A stretch of DNA of 64,000 nucleotides from Deltaproteobacteria bacterium. Its GTDB lineage: Bacteria; Desulfobacterota; Binatia; UTPRO1. Where the stretch lies: positions 69,528-133,527 of the forward strand of contig JACQEO010000084.1 of the NCBI GenBank assembly GCA_016200545.1. Direction: 5' to 3'. Below, in pieces: positions 22,987 through 30,987 of this stretch. The stretch's first letter is position 1, and each line of letters opens with the position of its first letter. The notes under the pieces are model-generated. The model was not told the DNA's origin, made no database searches, and was given only the letters and a program-made list of their open reading frames with translations. The translations under genes were made by a program, and so were the position numbers.

Positions 22987-24944
22987 ATGGGAACGCTCGA
23001 CGATCTACCGAAACGGCACAAGACGCACGATACCGGTCAGGCAGCGGAGGTCGCGTTCGAAGCTGCGATCGAAGAGCAGAAGCTGTTCGCGGGGCAGTCA
23101 CGCGATCGCAGCGACTACGGCACCGACGTGCAGATCGAGGCACGCCGCGATGACGCGATGACGAATTTCCGCGCGCACGTGCAGCTGAAAGGCACCGAGA
23201 CTGCCGCGAACGCCGACGGCTCCGTTTCCGTCAGCGTCGAGCGGACAAATCTGAACTATCTCCTCGGTCAGCCTCATTCTTGTTTCGTCTGCTACCACCT
23301 TCCGACGAAACGGCTGCTCGTGCGTGCAGCGAGTGACGTGCACCGTGACTACGAGCACCGCGGCACAGAGTGGTCTGAGCAGGAAGAGATCACCGTCAGG
23401 TTCAACGACGCCTTCGACGAGGCGTTCCAGCGACGCCTGCATGGATTGGTTGTGGCCGCTGGCCGTGCGACGCGCGATCGGCGGATCGATTGGAACGTGA
23501 CGCCGTCTGCGAAACTCGCTTCCGTGGCTTCGCGCGCTGTCGCCGCTGCCGATGTTCCGATCGATCAGGACCAGGCGCGCGCGATACTCGACGAGCTCTA
23601 CGACAAGGGTGATGACGCCGCGATCTGCGCCGCCTTCGATCAGTTCGAGGCGGTGCTGGAGCCCTGCCCTGGTGCGATGGATCGCGCCTACATGGCGAAG
23701 GTCAATGTGGCGATCAACGGGTCGTCCGTGGACGAGCCGCGCGTGCGCGACGCGACCCGACGTTTTCAGGAAGCGATCGCGCGCGGCGAGATGCAAAGGG
23801 GGTCGCTCCTCTATTGCGAGGGAAACGCATGGATGGCGCTTGGCGACGACGCCCAAGCCCGAGAGGTATTCGAGAAGGCCCTAGCCGATCTTCAGGACCC
23901 GAAGGTGGCACACGCTGCCGCGCAGTGCTGCAAAACCTGGGCACAGTTCTCGCGAAATTGGGCGACGAGGACGCCGCGCGCGCCAGCTACGAGCGCGCTC
24001 TCGCGTTCGATCCGAACTTGGATGAAGCGCACTTCGCCCTCGCCTTGTGGCATCGGAAGCGCGGGACCGAGCTCAAGTTGGCTCTAGAACATCTGGACCG
24101 CGTGCGCCGGGGTCCCGGCTCGCGGCTGCAAATGTCCATCGTCCAGGGGTGGCGTGTGGAGCTCCTGTTCAGGACGGGTGATGCCGAGGGCGCTTTCAAC
24201 GAGATCGACCGGCTGCTTGCTGAAGGGGACCGCCTTCCCTGGGCGTCGGGGTGGTGTGCACAGCAAGTGGCGAGGTTCGGCCGCGGGTCGGTCGTAGCAG
24301 CACGCCGCGCGGTTCGCTTCTGGGAGGGCTACCTGCGTCAGCATGCCGACGATCCGGCGGCCGAACTGCAGCGCCTCTTCTGTCTCTACCGGCTGCATCG
24401 AGGCGGCGTTGCGGAGACCGACTGGAAGAGTTTCAAGGACGCGGTAGAGCGTGCAGACCAGCGGGACGCCGAGTCGGCCCTCCTGTGGGACCGCGTCGGT
24501 CACTGGGCGCAGGATGACAAACGCTGGCCGGAGGCGGCGGGGGCCTACCGGAAGGCGTTCGACGTCGACCCCGATCTTTACGGATACTGTCTCGGGACGG
24601 CGCTCACGCGTCTCGGACATTACGAGGAATCGCTTCCGATGCTGCTCGCCCAGGCCGAGACGCACCAGCCTGACGCCCTGAGCTGGTTCCAGGTGGCGAT
24701 CGCACGCGAGGGTGTCGGGGATACCGCAGGATGCATTGCCGCGTATGCACGCGCACTCGAACTCGACCCTGAGTACGATCTCGCGTGGTTCAATTTGGGC
24801 GGCATTCATTTCAACGCCGGCGACATCCCTGCGGCTCGGGCGACATGGACCGAGGCGTTAAGACGCTTCCCCGAACACCCTAGGGCGGCAGAGGCCCGCG
24901 AGATCCTTTCGAGGCTACACGATCCTGACGGGAGCGGTGGGTAG
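22987..24944 (+). pseudogene. DUF4365-TPR protein with a frameshift in an A-run
   Basis: From ATG 22987 the first 316 or so residues carry an N-terminal DUF4365 domain (about 10-165): AAEVAFEAAIEEQKLF, SDYGTDVQIE, HVQLKGTE and SCFVCYHLPTKRLLVRAA, a PD-(D/E)XK-like nuclease pattern with Asp, Glu and Q-x-K. TPR repeats follow. At the AAAA run 23932-23935 the frame breaks. Adding one base restores QCCKNLGTVLAKLGDEDAAR and a series of TPR units to 24944, for a protein of about 652 residues. The downstream frame retains good TPRs, so decay is recent, a sequencing slip occurred, or slippage restores the frame. DUF4365 proteins are frequent in defence loci; position after AbiE fits this. Confidence 0.75.
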
Positions 24945-24986
24945 ACAGACACGGCGCATGGGGAGCAACGAGTTTTCCGGTACCGC

Positions 24987-25007
24987 TTGGACATCGTTTT
25001 GGACACC
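24987..25007 (+). repeat. Direct repeat TTGGACAYC next to the tRNA end
   Basis: TTGGACATC and TTGGACACC follow each other with a 12-base period, about 35 bases from the tRNA-derived att core. Related copies occur near 1086 (inverted) and 2369 (direct, TTGAACACC). These may be accessory recombination sites. Confidence 0.4.
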
Positions 25008-25040
25008 ATGTCGGCGAAACGGTGCAACTATCCGGGATGA

Positions 25041-25067
25041 GAGCGTCCCCGACGGGATTTGAACCCG
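25041..25067. repeat. attR-like core within the tRNA-Glu gene
   Basis: The acceptor and T-arm part of tRNA-Glu plus three flanking bases. It is repeated at 987-1014 and partly at 2424-2447. In the plus-strand reading frame it encodes RASPTGFEP, the peptide often found at the end of recombinases that terminate within a tRNA target. It is taken as the island junction at the intact tRNA gene. Confidence 0.65.
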
Positions 25068-25118
25068 TGTTACCGGCGTGAAAGGCCGGTGTCCTGGGCC
25101 GAGCTAGACGACGGGGAC
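25044..25118 (-). tRNA. tRNA-Glu (anticodon UUC)
   Basis: The 75-base minus-strand sequence folds as a cloverleaf. The acceptor GTCCCCG pairs with CGGGGAC with discriminator G, the D-arm is CTAGCTCGGCCCAGGAC-like, the anticodon stem CCGGC surrounds CTTTCAC giving anticodon TTC, and the T-arm CGGGTTCAAATCCCG is standard. CCA is not encoded. The 3' end faces the island, as expected for a tRNA used as an integration target. It remains complete after integration. Confidence 0.93.
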
Positions 25119-25299
25119 GGCGGGTCGCGGAGGCGCGCGTCTCGATTCGTGCGTAGGCGACGACGTCGGGAGCACACGCGAAAGCGCGCCGCTTCTATCA
25201 GCGCAGATTGGGAGTCGCAAGCAAGTCGTCGCCGCCCGATTGACGGGCTGTCGCCACCGCTATGAAGCGCGACACGCCAACACTCTCGCCGGCGGTGCC

Positions 25300-26067
25300 T
25301 CAGGAGAAGCGCGGCTTCCGTTTCTCGACGAACGCCGCCATCGTCTCACGCCCGTCGGGGCCGAGGGCCATCATCGCCATCACCTCGGAGGCGTAGGTGT
25401 ACGCGTGCGCCTGGTCGAGGTCGATCTGGGCGTAGAACGCCTGCTTGCCGACGCCCTTCGAGTACGCGCTGCCACGGCTCGCGGCGCGCGCCAGGGCCTC
25501 CGTCTCGGCAACGAGCGTGGCGGCCGGGACGACGCGGTTCACCAGGCCCCACGCGGCGGCGGTCGCGGCGTCGATCTCGTTGCCGGTGAGCAGCATCTCG
25601 AGGGCGCGCTTACGACCGATAGCGCGGCTCACCGCGACCATCGGCGTCGTACAGAACCACCCGCCGCGACCGCCGGGCGTCGCGAAGCGCGCCTCCTCGG
25701 CGGCGACCGCGAGATCGGCGGTGGCGACGAGTTGGCAGCCGGCACCGGTGGCGAGGCCGTGCACGCGCGCGACGACCGGCTGCGGGACCTGCTGCACGGT
25801 CGCCATCAGCTCGGCGCAGACCTCGAAGAGCCGCCGCATGCCCGCGAGGTCGCGCTCGACCATGTCGCCGAAGTCGTGGCCGGCGCAGAAGACCGGGCCG
25901 CTGGCGGCGAGCACGACGGCGCGCGCGTCACTCGCGGCGGTCGCGCGCAGGGCGTCGATCAGCTCCTGCATGTGCTCGACGGAGAGCGCGTTGCGGCGCT
26001 CGGGACGATGCATCGTGATCGTCGTGATCGTGCCGGCACGCTCGCACTGGATGTTGCGGTAGCTCAT
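25300..26067 (-). CDS. Enoyl-CoA hydratase/isomerase family protein
   Basis: A 255-residue crotonase-fold protein. ATG 26067 is preferred over 26073 because the GAGG ribosome site then has an eight-base spacing. The family marks are ITMHRPERRNALSVEHMQEL, AAGPVFCAGHDFGDM-type first oxyanion loop (AASGPVFCAGHDFGD) and the second loop GLATGAGCQLVATADLAVAA followed by FATPGGRGGWF. It likely hydrates or isomerises a short or medium acyl-CoA. The classical second Glu is not clear, so substrate class cannot be fixed. It is divergent to the KAS-like/thiolase pair, which suggests one fatty or sterol-like CoA pathway. Confidence 0.88.
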   Translation of the reverse strand: MSYRNIQCERAGTITTITMHRPERRNALSVEHMQELIDALRATAASDARAVVLAASGPVFCAGHDFGDMVERDLAGMRRLFEVCAELMATVQQVPQPVVARVHGLATGAGCQLVATADLAVAAEEARFATPGGRGGWFCTTPMVAVSRAIGRKRALEMLLTGNEIDAATAAAWGLVNRVVPAATLVAETEALARAASRGSAYSKGVGKQAFYAQIDLDQAHAYTYASEVMAMMALGPDGRETMAAFVEKRKPRFS

Positions 26068-26206
26068 CGGCATCACCTCGCGAGAAGCGTAGCCCTCGCC
26101 TCGCGGGGCGCGCAAGCACCGACGATCGGGGGTGTCGATGAAATGAAACGGCACGAGATCGACGATCATTTGACGCCCTTCGTCGGCTGCGCCATTGATG
26201 CCCGTC
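26068..26206. promoter_or_regulatory. Divergent promoter gap between crotonase and KAS-like genes
   Basis: A 139-base gap drives two divergent genes. GATCGACGATCATTTGACGC contains a TTTGACG -35-like element, but no clear -10 pair is seen. Shared regulation of the two transcripts is inferred from geometry only. Confidence 0.3.
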
Positions 26207-27613
26207 ATGGTCGGGATCGTCTCCTACGGATCCTATGTGCCCTACCGTCGCCTGAAGCGCGCCGCGATCGCGCAGGCACTCGGGACTCCGGCAGGCAAGG
26301 GCGAGCGCGCGGTCGCGAGCTTCGACGAGGACAGCGTCTCGATGGCGGTCGAGGCGGCGCGCGACGCGCTGCGTACCGTGCCGAGCGCGACCATCGGCAC
26401 GCTCCTCTTCGCCACCACCACGCCGCCTTACGCAGAGAAGCTGAACGCCGCGATCGTCGGCGCCGCCGCGCGACTCCCGCTCGAGATCCGCGCCGCCGAT
26501 CTCACCGGCTCGGTGCGCGCCGGCCTCCCGGCGTTGCTACAAGGCGCCGATGCCGCCCGCGGGGGCGCACCGGCGCTCGTCGCCATGGCCGACTGCCGCC
26601 TCGCGGCGCCGGAAGGGAAGAGCGAACAGGCCGGCGGCGACGGTGCCGCCGCCTTCGTCGTCGGCTCCGAGGGTGTGATCGCCGAGATCGAGGCGACGGC
26701 GTCCGTCACGCGCGAGTTCCTCGACACCTGGCGCACACCCGGCGAGCGCTTCGCGCACGGCTGGGAGGAGCGCTTCGCGTTGACGCAGGTCTATGCGCCG
26801 CTGCTCGGGAAGGCGATCCACGACGTTCTCGCCAAGGCGACGGTCACGCCCGACGCCCTCACGACGATGATCCTCGACGCGCCGAACCCGCGCGCCGCCG
26901 ACGAGATCGTCCGCGGCATGAAGCTCGAGCCGGCACAGCTCGGCGACTCGCTCGCGCTGACGGTCGGCCAGACCGGCGCGGCACACGCCGGCCTGCTTCT
27001 CGCCAACGTCCTCGCCGCCGCGAAGCCGGGTGACCGCATCCTCGTCGCGACCGCGAGCGACGGGGCGGACGCCGTCCTTCTGCGCGTCACCGATGCCGCC
27101 GCCGACTATCGCCAACCGCGCTCGGTGGGTCGCTTGATCGAGTCGAAGGGCGACGTCGCCTACGCGAGCTATCTCAAGTGGCGCGAGATCCTGCCGACGG
27201 AGCCGCCGCGCCGACCGGATCCCGAACGGCCCGCGGGGCCGCCGATGTTCCGCTCCGAGACCTGGAAATTCGGCTTCGTCGGCAGCCGCTGCGACGCCTG
27301 CGGCACGCCGCAGCTGCCGCCGCAGCACGTGTGCGTCCACTGTCAGGCGCGCGATCGCATGATGCCCTACCCGTTCGCCGATCGTCGCGCCAAGATCGCG
27401 ACGTTCACGCTCGACCGCCTCGCGTACTCGCTCAATCCGCCGACGGTGAACGTCGTCGTCGACTACGACGGCGGCGGTCGCTTCCTCTGCGAGATGACAG
27501 ACTGCGAGCCCGAGACGGTGGCGATCGGCGACGAGGTGGAGATGACGTTCCGCCGCATGTACACCGCCGGCGGCGTGCACAACTATTTCTGGAAGGCGCG
27601 GCCGAAGCGCTGA
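26207..27613 (+). CDS. KAS/HMG-CoA synthase-like protein fused to a DUF35 zinc-ribbon/OB-fold
   Basis: A 468-residue fusion. Residues 1-325 follow the thiolase-like condensing fold: MVGIVSYGSYVPYRRLKR, GERAVASFDEDSVSMAVEAA, and LFATTTPPYAEKLNAA. At the position of the active Cys the sequence is DLTGSVRAGLPAL, with no Cys; a GQTGAAHAG segment aligns to the His region. Residues about 350-468 are DUF35: a four-Cys ribbon (CDACGTPQLPPQHVCVHC) and an acyl-CoA-binding OB-fold ending EMTFRRMY. The partner thiolase is the next gene. Such pairs act as complexes in lipid or sterol side-chain thiolysis, with DUF35 assisting. The missing Cys implies a structural role or a changed reaction. ATG 26198 is an alternative start. 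Confidence 0.82.
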   Translation: MVGIVSYGSYVPYRRLKRAAIAQALGTPAGKGERAVASFDEDSVSMAVEAARDALRTVPSATIGTLLFATTTPPYAEKLNAAIVGAAARLPLEIRAADLTGSVRAGLPALLQGADAARGGAPALVAMADCRLAAPEGKSEQAGGDGAAAFVVGSEGVIAEIEATASVTREFLDTWRTPGERFAHGWEERFALTQVYAPLLGKAIHDVLAKATVTPDALTTMILDAPNPRAADEIVRGMKLEPAQLGDSLALTVGQTGAAHAGLLLANVLAAAKPGDRILVATASDGADAVLLRVTDAAADYRQPRSVGRLIESKGDVAYASYLKWREILPTEPPRRPDPERPAGPPMFRSETWKFGFVGSRCDACGTPQLPPQHVCVHCQARDRMMPYPFADRRAKIATFTLDRLAYSLNPPTVNVVVDYDGGGRFLCEMTDCEPETVAIGDEVEMTFRRMYTAGGVHNYFWKARPKR

Positions 27614-27647
27614 GCAGTCGAGCCCGGCCGCACGAGGAGAATGCGCC

Positions 27648-28820
27648 ATGGCGAGCAATGGGATCAAAGACCGCGTCGCGATCGTCGGGATGGGATGCAC
27701 CCAGTTCGGCGAGCACTGGGACAAGGGTCCCGACGATCTCCTGATCGACGCCGCCTATGCGGCCTACGAGTCCGCGGGCGTCGATCCCAAGGACGTCGAC
27801 GCCTATTGGCTCGGCACCATGGGACAGCTCTCGGGTCTGGCCCTGTCCGTGCCGCTGAAGATTCCGTACAAGCCCGTCACCCACGTCGAGAACTACTGCG
27901 CGACCGGCTCGGAGTCACTGCGCCAAGCGTGCTACGCGGTGGCGTCAGGCGCCTACGACATCGCGATGGCGATCGGCGTCGAGAAGCTCAAGGACTCCGG
28001 CTTCTCGGGGCTCGTCGTCTCCGACCCGCCGAACGACGGTACGCTCGGCAACATGACCGCGCCCGCGTCCTTCTCGCTGCTCGCGCCCGCATACTTCAAG
28101 AAGTACGGGCTCGATCCCGATCAGGGGAAGGACGTGCTCTCGCGCATCGCCTGGAAGAACCATCGCAATGGCGCCAAGAACCCAAAGGCGCAGTTCCGCA
28201 AGGAAGTCCCGCTCGAGACCATCAAGAACTCGCCGAAGGTCGCCGATCCGCTCGGGATCATGGACTGCTCGGGCGTCTCCGACGGCTCGGCCGCCGCGAT
28301 CGTCGTCCGCGCCGAGGATGCCCACAAGTTCACCAAGGATCCGATCTTCATCAAAGCGTTGTCATTCGTCGCCGGCCCGGGTGAAGGGCCGCTGGCGCAG
28401 GGCTACGACTTCACGACATTCCGCGAGGTCGTCGCGTCGGCGACAGACGCCTACCACCAGGCCGGCATCACCAAACCCCGCGAGCAGATCAGCATGGCCG
28501 AAGTCCACGACTGCTTCACCCCGACCGAGCTCGTCCTCTACGAGGATCTCGGCTTCAGCCCACGCGGCACCGCGTGGAAAGACGTACTCGCCGGCTTCTT
28601 CGACCTCGAGGGGACACTACCGGTCAATCCCGACGGTGGCCTCAAGTCGTTCGGCCACCCGATCGGGGCTTCCGGACTGCGCATGATGTACGAGATGTGG
28701 CTGCAGCTCCGCGGCGAGGCGGGAGCGCGGCAGATCAAACGGCCGACCCTCGGGCTCACCCACAATCTCGGCGGAATGCCGGGCCGCTGTGTGAGCTTCG
28801 TCTCGATCGTTGGACGCTGA
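27648..28820 (+). CDS. Thiolase (SCP2/acetyl-CoA acetyltransferase type)
   Basis: A 390-residue thiolase. The active Cys is in HVENYCATGSESLRQA (about residue 88), and the two His motifs are AEVHDCFTPTE and FGHPIGASG. The N-terminus DRVAIVGMGCTQFGE and the end LTHNLGGMPGRCVSFVSI are typical of the SCP-x-like subfamily, which often pairs with DUF35 proteins. It would perform thiolytic cleavage or Claisen condensation of acyl-CoA. It lies 34 bases after the KAS-DUF35 gene with a GAGGAGAAT ribosome site, so co-expression is expected. It appears intact. Confidence 0.92.
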   Translation: MASNGIKDRVAIVGMGCTQFGEHWDKGPDDLLIDAAYAAYESAGVDPKDVDAYWLGTMGQLSGLALSVPLKIPYKPVTHVENYCATGSESLRQACYAVASGAYDIAMAIGVEKLKDSGFSGLVVSDPPNDGTLGNMTAPASFSLLAPAYFKKYGLDPDQGKDVLSRIAWKNHRNGAKNPKAQFRKEVPLETIKNSPKVADPLGIMDCSGVSDGSAAAIVVRAEDAHKFTKDPIFIKALSFVAGPGEGPLAQGYDFTTFREVVASATDAYHQAGITKPREQISMAEVHDCFTPTELVLYEDLGFSPRGTAWKDVLAGFFDLEGTLPVNPDGGLKSFGHPIGASGLRMMYEMWLQLRGEAGARQIKRPTLGLTHNLGGMPGRCVSFVSIVGR

Positions 28821-29015
28821 GGCGCCTGCAACCTCAAAAGCCGCGCGGCGCGTCAAGCGCGGGCGTGATGGCGGCGACTTCGGTGTGTATGCGTGCGCCT
28901 TGCTGTACGATTGTACTTGACTCGTCACCGCTGGAAATGAGAGCTTCTCCTTAAGCATCAACATCTTTATTAACCCAAAATGGATCGTTGTTGAGCCAAA
29001 ATGGAGGAGAAGCCC
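28821..29015. promoter_or_regulatory. Promoter gap with direct repeats before the esterase-like gene
   Basis: CCAAAATGGA occurs at 28975-28984 and 28996-29005, exactly 21 bases apart (two helical turns). The second copy overlaps the GGAGGAG ribosome site, so a bound protein could block translation or transcription. A TTGACT -35-like box lies at 28917-28922 without a clear -10. Confidence 0.4.
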
Positions 29016-30926
29016 ATGTCGTTGAAGTGCCCCCTTGCTGCCGCACTCAGTGCCGTCGTCGGACTCGTGCTCGTTGCGCCAACCACGTTTGCAGCCTCAT
29101 CATATCCGACGCAATTCTGCGTCAGCGGAAAACTCAAGGTCGCTGCGAAGAAGTGCGCATCCGACCTGGCCATCTGGGCCAAGTGGGACAAGAGCACGGA
29201 CCCCATGAAGGACTCGGTCCGCGATGCAGCGCTCGGCGCCGCCACCACGAAACTCTCGGCCGGCTTCGACAAGATCAACACCAAAATACTGAGCAAAGGC
29301 GTCGACTGCACGGACACGTCCCTGACCGCATCCCAGATGGCAGCCGCGCTCGACGCTGCAGCTGCCGACATCAAGGATAGCATCAACGGCGGCCTCAACC
29401 TCGGCACTCCCGCCGAGGCGAACTGTGGCGCCAAGCTTCTGGGTATCACCGCGAAGAAGTGCGCCGGAATGATCAAAGCCGACAGCGTCTACTTCAAGTT
29501 GCTGAATCGGGATCCGCAGGGTACCGCCCGCGACGCCGTCCGCGCGAACGCGAGCGCGAAGTTCATGACCGGCTTCAACGCCGTCGTTGCCACCTGCCCG
29601 ACGACGGCGACCGAGGCCGGCGTCGAAACCGATGTCGACTTGGTCGCCACCGACGCCGTGACCAACACCTCGACCTCGCCCAACCTGTCCGCCACGTGGA
29701 CCTCGGTCGTTCCGCCGACCACCGTCCAGTACCAAGACCTCACGCTCAAGCCCACCTGTTCGCGGGACACGCCCTACATGTACTGGTACAAGCGCGGCAC
29801 CGAGAACAAGCTCCTAGTCTACTACCAGGGCGGCGGCGCGTGTTGGGATGACACTACCTGCTCGCCGAGCCTCGGCGGCGGCAGCCCGTTCAAGAACACC
29901 GCAACCCTGAGCGACAATCCCGCGAACACCACGACCGGTTTCGGCGACGTCACCAATCCCCTCAATCCGTTCAGCGACTGGAGCGCCGTCTTCATCTCCT
30001 ATTGCACGGGCGACATCCACTGGGGCGACAACAAAAAGCTGTACCACGACCCCTTGAACGGGAACCAGCCGTACACGATCCAACACAAGGGCTACCAGAA
30101 CGCCAAGCTCGTCGAGAAATTCGCGCGCGAGCATTTCGTCGCACCCGACGAGGTGTTCGTCACCGGCTCGAGCGCGGGTGCCTACGGCGCGGCCCTCGGT
30201 GGCATTCTCCTGCACGAGGTGTACCCCGCGGCGAAGTTCAACGTCGTCGGCGATGCCGGGAACGGCGTGGTCACGCCGACCTTCATCTCGGCCAGCCTCG
30301 AGCCGTCATGGCATGTGGCGCAGCATATGCCGACCTACATCCCGAGCCTCAACGTTCCCATTACCAGTCTCACCATCGCCGACCTCTACATCGGCGGCGC
30401 CACCTACTACTTGGGACGCGGCAGCCGGTTCGGCCAGTACACGTCGGCGTGGGACGGCGGATCGGGAAGCCAGACGTTCTTCTACAACGTCATGGTGAAC
30501 GGCCTCCTCGACAACGCCAACTGGTGGCACAGCAGCTGCGCCTGGAACACGCAGATGCTGGCCAACGATGCCGCGGCGTTCGCCGGAGCGCCGACCAACT
30601 ACCGCTCCTACGTCGGTCCAGGGTCACGGCACACGATCTACGGCAGCAACCGCGTCTACACCGAAACGCACGGCGTCCCGCAGACGTTCGTCAGTTGGCT
30701 GGACAACATGCGCAACCAGCCGCTGCCCGCGAACTGGAACAACGTCCTGTGCTCGGATTGCAGCCTCCTCGGTGTGTGTGACGGCAGCAGCCCGAGCCCG
30801 GGCGTGAGCTGTCAGCACGATGCGGAATGCAGCCCGGGCGTCTGCACACCGGTCGACGCCCGGCCGACTCCAGGACAGAATCCGCCGAATCCGTTCCTGG
30901 CGGACGGCGTCGTCAACTGTTCGTAG
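29016..30926 (+). CDS. Secreted pectinacetylesterase/Notum-like hydrolase with Cys-Lys N-domain
   Basis: A 636-residue protein from ATG 29016 (the in-frame ATG 29001 is part of the AGGAGA ribosome site). Signal peptide 1-27 ends TFA. Residues 30-215 form a helical Lys/Cys domain with paired units (KKCASDLAIWAKWDKSTDPM; KKCAGMIKADSVYFKLL). The catalytic part (about 235-590) is PAE-like: YWYKRGTENKLLVYYQGGGACWDD oxyanion region, FISYCTGDIHWG, and the nucleophile in VTGSSAGAYGAALGG; the late His is in GSRHTIY. A Cys-rich tail follows. It probably removes acetyl or acyl groups from a polysaccharide outside the cell. The fusion of the lineage Cys-Lys domain to a hydrolase is informative for that domain. 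Confidence 0.83.
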   Translation: MSLKCPLAAALSAVVGLVLVAPTTFAASSYPTQFCVSGKLKVAAKKCASDLAIWAKWDKSTDPMKDSVRDAALGAATTKLSAGFDKINTKILSKGVDCTDTSLTASQMAAALDAAAADIKDSINGGLNLGTPAEANCGAKLLGITAKKCAGMIKADSVYFKLLNRDPQGTARDAVRANASAKFMTGFNAVVATCPTTATEAGVETDVDLVATDAVTNTSTSPNLSATWTSVVPPTTVQYQDLTLKPTCSRDTPYMYWYKRGTENKLLVYYQGGGACWDDTTCSPSLGGGSPFKNTATLSDNPANTTTGFGDVTNPLNPFSDWSAVFISYCTGDIHWGDNKKLYHDPLNGNQPYTIQHKGYQNAKLVEKFAREHFVAPDEVFVTGSSAGAYGAALGGILLHEVYPAAKFNVVGDAGNGVVTPTFISASLEPSWHVAQHMPTYIPSLNVPITSLTIADLYIGGATYYLGRGSRFGQYTSAWDGGSGSQTFFYNVMVNGLLDNANWWHSSCAWNTQMLANDAAAFAGAPTNYRSYVGPGSRHTIYGSNRVYTETHGVPQTFVSWLDNMRNQPLPANWNNVLCSDCSLLGVCDGSSPSPGVSCQHDAECSPGVCTPVDARPTPGQNPPNPFLADGVVNCS

Positions 30927-30949
30927 ACGAGCCGGCTCTTTGAGCCTTA

Positions 30950-30987
30950 CGGCGGTGCGGGATTCTCTCCCGCGCCGCCGTTTTTTT
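30950..30987 (+). terminator. Strong intrinsic terminator
   Basis: A near-perfect hairpin (CGGCGGTGCGGGA, loop, TCCCGCGCCGCCG) is followed by seven T. It ends the hydrolase transcript. The T-run touches the stop codon of the convergent FAD gene at 30986. Confidence 0.9.
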
